Below are positions 29,901-37,075 of a stretch of DNA of 37,139 bases, piece after piece. The position numbers and the translations under genes are program-made. The notes below the pieces were generated by a model, which was not told where the DNA came from, ran no database searches, and was given only the letters and a program-made list of their open reading frames with translations. Every line of letters begins with the position of its first letter. The stretch's first letter is position 1. Source of the stretch: a virus; IMG/VR virus record IMGVR_UViG_3300007346_000083, positions 1 through 37,139 of that record; one strand, given 5' to 3'.

Positions 29901-32900
29901 ATTTGAAAAACTAGAAGATCCAAATTCAACATTTGGTATTTTTGTGGATATTAAAGATATTTCCTCAACTTCTTTTCCGGAAATTTCGGATACTTCAGCA
30001 AAAGATTCATTTCCAAATTCATCTTTAGCAAATTTAATTTTATCACCTACAGAATAATTTTCTCCTCCGGATATTATAGTAACTTCATCAATTATACCTC
30101 TTTCAGTTCTAGATACTTTGTTTAATTGATCTTCATAGTCAATAGGGTTGAATATAAAATCATACCCTGCAGTATCACTCAAAAGTTTATACTTATTTGT
30201 ATTTCTAACCAATCCCAAATCTTCAAAAGATGCCGAATTTTGACTACTATCAGTAGTACTATCAAAATTAAATTCAATAGGAGTAGATTTGTATTGATTT
30301 CCAATAAAATATGGGAAAATAGGTCTTAAGTATTTTTGGCTGAATTGAGTATCAACTTCTCCCAATGTTGAAAAATACGCATAAACTCCATTAGGATACT
30401 CCGGAGTTACACATAATCTTCCATTATATTCATCAAGATCACCACTATCAAAGTATGAATAATCTTCGACAAAAAATCCTATTGGGAAAAAAACAGTACT
30501 TGGTCTATTTGGTTTTAAAGAAATAGAATAACCAGACTGCATTTTTTTAACTAATCCACCTCCAACTGGATTAGTAAATCCAAATGGACCATAAATTGGA
30601 TTTCCATCGTATGCCCAACCTATAATTGGAGAGTGTGTAGTTGATTCAGAAGACTCATTTCCATTAAAATCTACTTCCAAATCTTTTTTATAAAAAATTT
30701 GATCAAGTTCTATTCTAGAAACTAAAAGATTTTCTCTTAATTTTCTTGGTGCATATGAATGTGTTAATTGAGTAATTCTTTCACCATCTTCATTTTTAGT
30801 ATCATAAAGAAAAATATCATTTGATGTAATCTCATTTTTAAAGATCGATCTTTCTACATTATTTACATTCCATCTTTGTATAGAAATATCAAATGCTGCT
30901 CCAGATCCAGAAGATACAACTCTAAGAGAAGTTCCATTGGAATCATAGTTTATTCCTTCCGATGTAACTACTACATCAATAATCCTACCATTGGAAATTT
31001 TTGGTATCAAATTAGCACCAGATCCAATACCATCAATTTCAATAGTAGGAGTGGAATTATAATTAGATCCACCATTAACAATCAATACTCTTTTAATTTG
31101 TCCGTTTACGATAATTGGACTTAACTCACATCCAGAACCATTTTTTACTTCAATTAATGGTTGTCTATTATAATTTAATATATTTTCCGATCCATAGTTA
31201 GATCCGCCATTTTCAATCGATGTTGAGAAAAGTTCACCAGAAAATGATGGTATAATTTTAGCACTAATATCATCTAAAGGTAGAGATCTATTTTTAAAAT
31301 CGCCAACTATTTCAACTTTAATTGGTTGATAATTTAGAATATAAGGACCTACACCAAAATCAGTAAAATTGACAAATATGTTTCTATTTAAATTAAATTC
31401 TTTTGGATCTGAAGGATTTGTATTAATTCCACATAGTCTAAACTCGTTATTATCAACAACGCTGACATAATATTCAGTATTTGTAGTTAATCCAGATATA
31501 GAAGTTCCTTCAGAGTTATATACAACTATTTCGCCAGTTTTATATCCATGGTCATCAATTTTTATAGAATTTCTATAAAGATCTACATTTGAGTTTTTAA
31601 ATGTAAGTTTTTTATTTGTATAATTTTTTCCAGATCGTATTACTCTAATAGATCCAATCTTTGATTTTTTATTAACACTTTTCAAATAATGTTTTCCGGG
31701 AGCAAGGGAAGTTAAAATTATTGGGTTTGTTTTATTGATAGAATCCAAGAATGTTCCATAAACTTTTAACGTAAAATCAGAATCTGGGGAGATAAAATAA
31801 TCGACATCTCTTTGCAAACCTTCAATTGGAACATCTGTATAATCATATCTAACCCTTTCACCCTCATAAAACTTGTGCTTTAAATTAAATGTGATAGTAT
31901 AATTTGACAAATTTACTTGATTACTCTCAGCAATAAATTCCACAAAATGATCAAATACAGTCATATTTGGAACTGCTATAGCATTTGCACCATTTCCACC
32001 CGATATTCTTATTTCGGGAATGCCATCATAATCAAATCCACCATCCAAAACTTCAATTTTATTCAGAGATCCTCTGATATGTGAAATTACCGATGCACCA
32101 GAACCTGATGAATCTATAATATTGAGAATTGGTGGATTTATAACATCATATCCACTTCCAAAAGATTTTGGTTCAACTTTATCAACAGATCCATAATATA
32201 TAAAATCATTTGACTTATAATTTTGAATTTCTACTCCATTGGCAAGAATGCCAATATTTCCAGAAGGAGTTAAACTTCTTTCATTTGGTTCTAATGGTTT
32301 TGCAATTTTTTTGAAAATATTTTTTGGAGATATTGATCTATTGAAATTAGATTGCTCATCATCAGTAGTATTCTGGAAGAAAATTAGTTCATTTGTAGAT
32401 CTAAAAAATTTATTTTGGGACCCCACCAATCGAGTTGTTGAGTTGGATAATCCAACATCGAGAAATATATTATTGTCAATATTATTTCTACTACTAGAAA
32501 GTTTTATTTGAGTCGAATTATTAAATGATCCAAGAACTTTTGCATAATAAATTCCTTGATCAATATTTAAAGAATTTCCATCAGGTCCAGATTGATAATA
32601 AAGAGCATCTCCAGTAACAAATGAATTTTTTCCAATATTTAAAATTTTATCAATTTTTTGAGAATCATTGGCATTAATTTCTTCAGTGATAAAAAAGTCT
32701 TCGCCAAGAGTTATAGTTTCATCACTTAATGCAATAGATTCTTTTCCATATTTTGGCAATGATTGGGAAGAAACATATAGCACATCATCTGTTCCTTTAT
32801 ATACATTTTGAACATCAGTAACATAGATATCATTAGATTCTGGAAAAGTTTGAGAGTTGTAAGTAAACTTAAACTTTCCAGATTTTCTTTCAATTTTATA

Positions 32901-34463
32901 TTTTTGAGAAGAATCAAAATTAAGAGGTAATGAAATATTTAAAGTGAAAATGTCTTTTACAGATTCAACAACCGCATCATAAGTCTTCAAAGGTCCAGTG
33001 ATTGATGTTAGTATTGCTTCATCTCCAGCATAAAATATATGATCATCATACAGAGAGAGTGTATATATGCTATTTTGCTGATTACTAATTGAAATGGATT
33101 TAATATTATAAGAAGGTGATATATTAAATTTCCAATCATTGTACTTTGATTCTTTGAGATCTTTTCCCAAAGTTCTCAAATTAACTCTATTTCCACTAAC
33201 AATATACCTAGAATTTGGATCAACTACTGCTTCGGATAAAACCCCTGTAATTCTAAACTTGATAGGATTTTCGTCATCACCAAAAGTCAATCCACCTTCA
33301 CAAGTATAATTCAAATAAATGTTTGTTTTCTTTGAAATGCTTCTTGTTACCAGACAACCTAAAAATTGATTTAAATTTTTTCTTTCATACGTAATTGTCT
33401 GGGTTGTATTGTCATCATAGTATACTATGAGAGATCCATTCTTTTCTGGAAATCCATATGTACTATCTACAGTTATTTGAGTTGATCCCGGAACAACATC
33501 TTCAACAATTATTGTTTTTGGACCAATTACAAATTCTCCATAGACTGATCCTCTCAAATTAATATCTTTATTAAAATCAAAATCAAGACCTAAGATATAA
33601 TAAGTCTGTTCTTCTCTATTGATTGTTTCAACTTTATTGACAGTTCCATAAGCAGAAGAAATAAATTCTTTGCCATCTACAATTAGAGTATTTTGAAATA
33701 TTGTAGTATTAACAAGATCTTTTGGATCACCATCGATTGCTTCAACAACTAATTGCTGATTTTTTCTATATTGAGCATCTGAAGGTCTAATCAGATAATC
33801 CCTTGGTTTAATTACCTGAACATCGTCACCAAATAACGCTTTAAATAATATTTTATACGAAGCATCTGTTCCCTTTGCAGTATAAAAATCCTTTAATTGC
33901 TTTATCAGTATATTTTTATTGATTTTTAAGGAAGAACCGCTAAAAAAGGATCTATCTTCAAAACCTGGAGCAAACTGAGATTTTATTTTTTTAAAAAATT
34001 CATTAATGAATAAAATATTCAAGTTTTTAACAGTAGAAGAACTTGAATGCTTTTCTGCACTTGTTGATTCAAATTCTAATCCATTTTCATAAGAAGTAAT
34101 GCCACTAAAACCTCTAATACAATCATTGAAGGATGAATAACTTTTTGACTTGTAAAAAATAATTTCACCATCAATTTGAATCAATCCATGTGTATCAGGA
34201 AATCCCAATGTATTTTTAACAAAAATGCTAGTGTCGGAAAAAGAAACATCCTTAGTTAAAGTTGTAGTTTCAATTAAATTAGTAAGATTGTCAAGTTTAA
34301 CATACTGGTCAATATTTTGAAGTATATCTAAAACCCCTCCCTTATACTCAAGTCCAGAATAATATTCTACAAATAGACTTTCAACTAGAGGATAATTTTC
34401 CCTAACGAAATTGGGAAGTTGGTTTTTTACAACATTACTAATTTTAATCCTTGATTTTTGCAT
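20937..34463 (-). CDS. Giant baseplate-region virion protein with YHYH domain, in the place of T4 gene 7
   Basis: A 4508-aa protein, 13.5 kb and the largest gene here. The N-terminal region, residues 1-260, includes LPNFVRENYPLVESLFVEYY and KDFYTAKGTDASYKILFKAL and resembles baseplate-associated proteins of marine T4-like phages. A YHYH-type domain (HSPIIGWAYDGNPIYGPFGF) lies near residues 1270-1385. The rest is mostly repeated beta modules: 'NHG-x-x-TGE' modules near 861, 971, 1808, 1969 and 3128; GSGY-type repeats near 770-835, 1088-1205, 3461-3510, 4054 and 4178; and TG-type modules near 2488 and 4111. I see no membrane segment or protease motif. T4 gp7 is 1032 aa and lies in the same slot between 6 and 8, but I cannot show homology. 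It starts 5 nt after gene 6, with a weak Shine-Dalgarno. Probably a wedge-to-fiber scaffold (inference). Confidence 0.85.
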   Translation of the reverse strand: MQKSRIKISNVVKNQLPNFVRENYPLVESLFVEYYSGLEYKGGVLDILQNIDQYVKLDNLTNLIETTTLTKDVSFSDTSIFVKNTLGFPDTHGLIQIDGEIIFYKSKSYSSFNDCIRGFSGITSYENGLEFESTSAEKHSSSSTVKNLNILFINEFFKKIKSQFAPGFEDRSFFSGSSLKINKNILIKQLKDFYTAKGTDASYKILFKALFGDDVQVIKPRDYLIRPSDAQYRKNQQLVVEAIDGDPKDLVNTTIFQNTLIVDGKEFISSAYGTVNKVETINREEQTYYILGLDFDFNKDINLRGSVYGEFVIGPKTIIVEDVVPGSTQITVDSTYGFPEKNGSLIVYYDDNTTQTITYERKNLNQFLGCLVTRSISKKTNIYLNYTCEGGLTFGDDENPIKFRITGVLSEAVVDPNSRYIVSGNRVNLRTLGKDLKESKYNDWKFNISPSYNIKSISISNQQNSIYTLSLYDDHIFYAGDEAILTSITGPLKTYDAVVESVKDIFTLNISLPLNFDSSQKYKIERKSGKFKFTYNSQTFPESNDIYVTDVQNVYKGTDDVLYVSSQSLPKYGKESIALSDETITLGEDFFITEEINANDSQKIDKILNIGKNSFVTGDALYYQSGPDGNSLNIDQGIYYAKVLGSFNNSTQIKLSSSRNNIDNNIFLDVGLSNSTTRLVGSQNKFFRSTNELIFFQNTTDDEQSNFNRSISPKNIFKKIAKPLEPNERSLTPSGNIGILANGVEIQNYKSNDFIYYGSVDKVEPKSFGSGYDVINPPILNIIDSSGSGASVISHIRGSLNKIEVLDGGFDYDGIPEIRISGGNGANAIAVPNMTVFDHFVEFIAESNQVNLSNYTITFNLKHKFYEGERVRYDYTDVPIEGLQRDVDYFISPDSDFTLKVYGTFLDSINKTNPIILTSLAPGKHYLKSVNKKSKIGSIRVIRSGKNYTNKKLTFKNSNVDLYRNSIKIDDHGYKTGEIVVYNSEGTSISGLTTNTEYYVSVVDNNEFRLCGINTNPSDPKEFNLNRNIFVNFTDFGVGPYILNYQPIKVEIVGDFKNRSLPLDDISAKIIPSFSGELFSTSIENGGSNYGSENILNYNRQPLIEVKNGSGCELSPIIVNGQIKRVLIVNGGSNYNSTPTIEIDGIGSGANLIPKISNGRIIDVVVTSEGINYDSNGTSLRVVSSGSGAAFDISIQRWNVNNVERSIFKNEITSNDIFLYDTKNEDGERITQLTHSYAPRKLRENLLVSRIELDQIFYKKDLEVDFNGNESSESTTHSPIIGWAYDGNPIYGPFGFTNPVGGGLVKKMQSGYSISLKPNRPSTVFFPIGFFVEDYSYFDSGDLDEYNGRLCVTPEYPNGVYAYFSTLGEVDTQFSQKYLRPIFPYFIGNQYKSTPIEFNFDSTTDSSQNSASFEDLGLVRNTNKYKLLSDTAGYDFIFNPIDYEDQLNKVSRTERGIIDEVTIISGGENYSVGDKIKFAKDEFGNESFAEVSEISGKEVEEISLISTKIPNVEFGSSSFSNSVIGVSSDPHNLNDGDLISIIGLDELLTNRKKDISSTITVFTNELILNEQIDVGGISDNFIPKLISVNGNLKESAIRPSDIYQIGDEEFKVLNVIPENSQIRILRTLAGIASHPAGSILVEKPRFFEVSAVDDVSSPVFFGDKNYPINKEIYFDPSVSIGIGTGERSISNILLEIDPLNYQVGISTDTLVSGDPEPKVGLVFNNFINSSNFKIGDFINLTGSSNTEFDNIEEVEVLNVGFSSITIDYNVSDLSTTQINSIVGTGVTSYVQKWIVRNINTRQIYLPNHGLKTGDKIVYSNNTGSQILVSEDKINEFPLTDPSDLYAYVFDQNYIGISTDIVGLTTTGEYLNPVSNATLFYYTNVGSRKYHSIRTDNSDTLVGKIAKNVARVRTLQDPSLFYNESVDIKVKDTSEKTFIVKYNDENRRLVFEPKEFVQTNPIDNTIPISNHGYSTGEKVIHTTDDLTSSIENNKIFYIVVKDDNSFSLSETYQDSISKNPSVIDITITSFGEISQVNPSIELYKNQIINFDLTDKSLSFVNNANSVPAFDFDLYSDENFVNKFIKSEKDDSFTVTKSGKIGVENFAKLRLQINENTPKKLYYKLSLANTNLNIPDSKTEYRVDNENIENDSTLFVLDSVYSGRKRVKSTGSNYFEYFISTRPEKTSYLKTNSSLSYNTSSYSTTGSISKVDVLSRDRKYRVLPGITSITSKTGTGALLFPSSRKIGFVKKVDVQNIGFDYSVDYSLRPTGNLPQLINVEPLSIFKDIEVLTIGKDYTLIPNLIVLDGLTNEFDSQSELKFIPEDYKVEIIQNSSGLFNKTPIIVPINNSNGISVRSVSYNVDSKVLTFILNPSFSSEADFPFDDGDKVLLENFRVNDIIFDPITNEVTINQNVKGINSENYGYALFTVENVNKAIGGSGASFSIDMTDYLEGDEIPGDYRPVNSFGYVVPQSYFPTFNITLQKNNFILGEQVTSTSGFTGIVEYWDRDNEFVSILSDDKFVTGDKITGRTSNLTGVVGTVQFYESEYKTSSSAEVTRGWDTNIGFLNDNSQRIQDSFYYQYFSYDLKSKTQFSEWEDAVSSLNHVSGFKKFSTFEVESFTGEENKTTISYSELNSVSDLISVVDLNSYVDFDMVSENAYLLDGRIASDQIVFNTIPIQDFAESIGNRVLTIDDFSGEFNNIPREEKFVVADRFPIFQTRYRKYFTYVKDKLFFNERQFGILSIIHDDLNGYVNQYGRLDTLEELGNFEFAINGNFGEITFNPFDFEFNDFDIELVSYSLFDTFVGLGSTTTESYELGNIVTIDNQKTTIPSGSTDTIGISTVHLSNRSSKVLVTLNDQTGQFRESVELNLTHNGTDVYITEYGKLYTEAVNPPIGFATYSAEILGSDLIVNATPTVAYGSTLEVNVLNISVADITRTTSGLLALSNTRLESGFVNIPLSPSPTKVEVHQHTLVYGGAYYYLSIEDTTNGIYNSLELTTVNNDLDVYETQFGSVISDDSLVGLGTITTEIVGNRCRLFFTPLPDRNISIRYYYQGVKTITEAPETPDKLILPLNESQINSYTTDYIGTQNAIRRSFELFYKNNRILRRVFNASSFVSVNLFDDTIKIPNHYFSTGEEVVYDPNGDDPIRIALTDIPGIGVTDILPSTLYIIKENDINIRVSASASQALRSVPEYLDLVSYGTGTNHTLTGKRGNSRSLITIDNMIQAPIVSTSFETTLAEPLGLKDVRVKVTNPNVFIGGDVFQVDNEILRVKVVGFGATNTLLVNRFWLGSLPGVHTVGTACTKLVGDYNIVDNTIHFYDPPYGPLPITPKNPKPDEVDFVGISTGSSFSGRIFNKSGEINGENPTYSDNILLDGLSEEFTGITSEFILKEKGLPVSGISTSNLFVLVKNILQTPFDEDSNPEGSFTLSRNLGGETTIVFKQQDEVSNLDDINSTNLPVGGIIVSTGSTFGSGYQPLKTAGATVTIDDTGSISNITIGSTGSGYRLVDGKEIFVSTSSIAVSGTFTLEVVDEKSLFDKLPYSSRALCSTGIGTVYNDVEITAYDPIASTITLSSALDEDIPAGSRISVKLTELSTEIVDIGIRTESSGDYDVNYIGFTTVISGSISTSINFVDPGIAFTSFYDVFDTRASESIAAGSTVLYVNNIKNINNINNYITVNSDFNVKITGIGNTFITLDSPLSTITSNDVVTIRRFSPPNIEFDSPIGYYNIPLIYSSDSPSIGIGTGAKLNILVGEDGSVIDFKFVNNGYGYRPFEILTIPTDGLIGIPTNTQYPFSEFQIFIDDVYDTKFSSWSIGDLQVIDKFDDLFDNRRKIFPIKINGEIKSIRAKKGSAIDIEATLIVLFNDILQVPGEGYEFNGGSIIVFPEPPKFGDTVTIIFYRGNSDVDVIDVDVLENVKIGDSLTITNDVKKLNENERIVSDIVASDFANTFIYSDKGIVEDFNLLRPVLLSKQTEDLVIDGQFIGKDRVYNEASIYPSAKIISEITPSSTEFYVDTLKPFFDNAAETIEDKERNLIKIIDQEQKSPAIGTCQVVNGEVSSILVLDGGEGYTTAPNVSIQYPYFTNPSPIGIGLTNIDNIVGTISTTGISTATIGEFLLGRNSRASGVLAGITSDNFIQVIPTSLNIFEVGEEINLFESGFVADIETLDSTEFATATATISSGSVNSITVTNSGIGYTYGPIKSLRVKTEGLGFPETLNSSNSTFTSARLKTKTGIGQNASADVNLLVDPITQNFIIDRTNINITNKGFRYSVGDILEVDVFDNPGIGETFRNYPLSRPIQFEVSQIETPQISIDPPTVKTEVIPDVSFFGDYGVIVGVTTIASIPIGPVVVPGLVFDLYIPEDSILRDSAFIGNTVVGSAITVSQLDLGDYFSISNANIANSPNTTYNNAGNVIGISTNLNNIYQVIFPAVTVNKFSPKYGNILVRRIICAVSTLYDDFGASYINDIGQFSWGKISNLSKRIDPKSFLIDNNPIVQRVNPLKFSNYDYEP
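30310..30660 (-). other. YHYH domain within the 4508-aa protein
   Basis: Residues about 1270-1385 code for HSPIIGWAYDGNPIYGPFGF, followed by a KKMQSGYS segment and later by RLCVTPEYPNGVYAYFST. The paired YDGxPIYGP and NGxYxYF elements identify the YHYH family, named for a conserved motif in bacterial secreted and phage proteins. The biochemical function of this family is not established to my knowledge. Confidence 0.8.
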
Positions 34464-34468
34464 TTCTA

Positions 34469-36382
34469 TTATTCTCTAATTAATTTTCCATTCGTATAAC
34501 TTGAGGTTGTAATATAGTTACTTCCGGAAATATCATTTCCGGAAGAAATATTGTCAGGAACAGAAGTGACTGTTAGTTTATTAGTATCAAGTTGTAAATA
34601 TAAATCTTGCAATCCAATGACGTCATTGGATTTTGGAGTCACTGAAATTTCAACAATGGATTCTCCACTATCTATAACAGTTGAAACTATGTTAATTGGA
34701 TTTAAAAGTACCTCACCTTTCACATAATCTACAGTTCCTACAGATTGTCTGACCTGTATTGGATTTTCGGATTCTGTTGATAATTTAAACAAAAATAGAT
34801 TTCCAGTTTTCTGGTCTGGATTTGGTTTATCTGCAATATAAACTACGCCAGTAATTCCAGAAACAGAAAAACCAGAAGTTTTTATGTTGTATCCACTTAA
34901 ACTATTGATATGAATTTGGTTACCAAAACAAATTTCATATTCTGCAAATTGATTAACTGATGCTCTAAAATCCCTTCTTAAAGAAACTTTTGTAATATTT
35001 GAAGTGATTGACTTGTCACTCTGATCAATTATATTCAAAACTTTACTATATTTAAATCTGATATCACTCTGATCAGACTCAAGAGATTTTGAATATTTTT
35101 CTAAATTGGAAATTACTTTATTTTTTGGAGTTTGACCATTATCAGTTAAGTTTTCATTATAATAAATTGTACTATCAAGTTCAATGTATAAGTATTTTAA
35201 ATCAATAACATCAACTACAATTCCAGCAACAGTATATTTTCTAAGCATATTCTTCAAATTCTGAGCTGCACTTGAAGATAAAAATGTTCCACTTTGAGGT
35301 TTGACCGCGACAAAAACTTTTCCATATCTTGGCGGATTTAAATCTTCTCCACCAAAAACGTTTACAGATTCTAATTCTGGAAAAATTCTTGGAACAATTG
35401 CCTTGAAGTCATTTGCTGTTACTGCTCTATTTTGTGAAGAGTAGTATTTTGGCGAATAATTTCTAATTGATTGAACAGATTCAATCTCATTACCACCATA
35501 AGATGTAGTATTTGTTTCAATTGTGGAGATTCCCCTAGTAACTAAACCAGTATTAGAGTTTAATTTTCCAGTAAAGGTAAACTGAGATAGATTATTTCCA
35601 AGTGGTCCATTAGAAACAACGTATGATGCTTTAATTAAATTATTATTTTCTAATTTATTTCCAAAAATTCCATCTCCAAAAATTAATTCATATTTTTGAT
35701 CGGCAATTTCTTGAATGAAAAATATCTTTGAATCTGATTCAACATCAATAATATCTTGTGCTAACTTATATCGAGTTGAAATCGTACTTAAAGAATTTTT
35801 AAATACAGACACTGATAAAGTGCTTATGTCAACATTTGCATTGTCAATAATATATCTTTGAGGTGGATTAGGTATTAATGAACTTACGAAAAACTCACTT
35901 GATAACAAAGTTCCTTCACAAATTTCAATATTATCAAAGAATGCAATTCCATTTACAACAGGAACTGTAATATCTTCTTTTATGACAAAAGTATAACTTT
36001 CCCCACTAAAATCAGATTCTGTAGTGCATACAATTCCTTTAGATAGAGTTACAATTCTTGGAATTGATGGATAATCAGATACATCAACGAAAAATGATAT
36101 ATTTGCTTTTGCTGCAGTTCTTGATCTTGGAACATAACCAATATTTCTTGCTAGTGAAACTACATTTTCTCTAAGAGTTGCACTATCAATAAAAACTTCA
36201 CCGCTAACCATGTTAGCATTGTATGAAGAGATGTATGTATTATAAGCAAGAATATCTATCAAGACCGACAAATTCGATCCTTCAAAATCATAATCCGTAA
36301 AATCTGAACTTGATCGAAGGTAATCTTTAATTGATGACCTTATTTGATCAAAGTCTAAGTCTGTAAAATTTATTATTGCCAT
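34469..36382 (-). CDS. gp6: Baseplate wedge protein, T4 gp6-like
   Basis: A 637-aa protein; T4 gp6 is 660 aa. It belongs to the baseplate J / gp6 family. The N-terminus FTDLDFDQIRSSIKDYLRSS and the VLIDILAYNTYISSYNANMV segment are typical, as is the central NYSPKYYSSQNRAVTANDFK region near residues 308-328, followed by PRYGKVFVAVKPQSG. gp6 dimers form the continuous ring of the T4 baseplate dome and link the wedges. No inserted repeats are seen, unlike gp8, gp14 and gp15. The ATG follows the gene 25 stop directly (TAAATG) with no Shine-Dalgarno, so translation probably re-initiates after gene 25. Confidence 0.95.
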   Translation of the reverse strand: MAIINFTDLDFDQIRSSIKDYLRSSSDFTDYDFEGSNLSVLIDILAYNTYISSYNANMVSGEVFIDSATLRENVVSLARNIGYVPRSRTAAKANISFFVDVSDYPSIPRIVTLSKGIVCTTESDFSGESYTFVIKEDITVPVVNGIAFFDNIEICEGTLLSSEFFVSSLIPNPPQRYIIDNANVDISTLSVSVFKNSLSTISTRYKLAQDIIDVESDSKIFFIQEIADQKYELIFGDGIFGNKLENNNLIKASYVVSNGPLGNNLSQFTFTGKLNSNTGLVTRGISTIETNTTSYGGNEIESVQSIRNYSPKYYSSQNRAVTANDFKAIVPRIFPELESVNVFGGEDLNPPRYGKVFVAVKPQSGTFLSSSAAQNLKNMLRKYTVAGIVVDVIDLKYLYIELDSTIYYNENLTDNGQTPKNKVISNLEKYSKSLESDQSDIRFKYSKVLNIIDQSDKSITSNITKVSLRRDFRASVNQFAEYEICFGNQIHINSLSGYNIKTSGFSVSGITGVVYIADKPNPDQKTGNLFLFKLSTESENPIQVRQSVGTVDYVKGEVLLNPINIVSTVIDSGESIVEISVTPKSNDVIGLQDLYLQLDTNKLTVTSVPDNISSGNDISGSNYITTSSYTNGKLIRE

Positions 36383-36784
36383 TTATCGGGTTGGCTGTAA
36401 TACAAAAACTAACTGTTGTGGTGGAACATCTATACCTATAATGTTATATCTAATAGTAACATTAAATTCATTGTTATCAAAATTAGGTTCAACCAAAACT
36501 TTCGTTAAAGAAACTCTTGGTTCATAAGATCTAATAGTACTTTCAATTTGAGATTTAATTGTACTTGCAGAAATTGCATCTATATTTTCAAACAGCGACT
36601 GGCTAATGTCAGATCCAACATCTGGATTAAAAAATCTTTCCCCTGGTAGGGTTAATACTAAATTACGAACTGACCTAGCAATCGCCGTTTCATTCTTAAG
36701 AGCCAAAACATCGAAAGTCAATGGACTGACCTGAAGAGATAAACTAATATCCTTGAATGATTTACTAATTCTCTCTAAAGGCAT
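36383..36784 (-). CDS. gp25: Baseplate wedge protein, T4 gp25-like
   Basis: A 133-aa protein, the usual length for the gp25 family (T4 gp25 is 132 aa). The core NETAIARSVRNLVLTLPGER, then FFNPDVGSDI and SLFENID (residues about 31-68), is diagnostic. The C-terminal strands NNEFNVTIRYNI and QQLVFVLQPTR complete the fold. gp25 is a sheath-like initiator in the baseplate inner wedge that helps start sheath assembly; members are named lysozyme-like but are structural. A late-promoter-like AATAAATA lies 25 nt upstream, overlapping the stop of the 86-aa gene. It abuts gene 6. Confidence 0.96.
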   Translation of the reverse strand: MPLERISKSFKDISLSLQVSPLTFDVLALKNETAIARSVRNLVLTLPGERFFNPDVGSDISQSLFENIDAISASTIKSQIESTIRSYEPRVSLTKVLVEPNFDNNEFNVTIRYNIIGIDVPPQQLVFVLQPTR

Positions 36785-36808
36785 TTATATAAAGATATAG
36801 TCTCAAAT

Positions 36809-36816
36809 TATTTATT
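36809..36816 (-). promoter_or_regulatory. Late-promoter-like AATAAATA for gene 25
   Basis: AATAAATA on the minus strand, one base from TATAAATA, in the 30-bp gap before gene 25 and 25 nt before its ATG. Just below it is a TTTATATAAA palindrome (36784-36793) touching the start codon. Confidence 0.5.
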
Positions 36817-37075
36817 AAGGATTTTGACCGTAAAATGGTTCAGTCCCATAAGACCAATCATCATAGTCATTATCATTGCGAATTTTCTCATGAATTTCAT
36901 TCTGGTGAGCAAAATCGTGCTTTTTTGGAGTAATATCGTCGTTATTAATCTCCCTGAGCATCTGTTTTTTAGAATCTGATGATGTTTTGCACCAATAATC
37001 AGTGATCAGACTCGTTGTTCCCCAAATTTCTTTCATATAATTTACGTCCCTATCTGGATTTGGTTGAATTGCCAT
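36815..37075 (-). CDS. Small charged protein upstream of gene 25, unknown function
   Basis: An 86-aa protein beginning MAIQPNPDRDVNYMKEIWGT and ending with an acidic, aromatic stretch (NDNDYDDWSYGTEPFYGQNP). A histidine-bearing KKHDFAHQNEIHEK segment lies at about residues 52-65. It has no membrane segment, and only one cysteine (WCK). From memory this resembles a short conserved protein near gene 25 in marine T4-like phages; I know no function. The start is supported by AAGGA about 10-12 nt upstream. Its stop overlaps the gene 25 promoter. Confidence 0.75.
   Translation of the reverse strand: MAIQPNPDRDVNYMKEIWGTTSLITDYWCKTSSDSKKQMLREINNDDITPKKHDFAHQNEIHEKIRNDNDYDDWSYGTEPFYGQNP

Noticed and set aside
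29659-30057. A 132-aa plus-strand open frame
   Set aside because: It is antisense to the continuous 4508-aa gene and shows no family features; plus-strand frames of this length are expected opposite long AT-rich genes.
20937-34463. Naming the 4508-aa gene as gene 7
   Set aside because: Position fits T4 gene 7, but I see no sequence stretch that I can align to T4 gp7.
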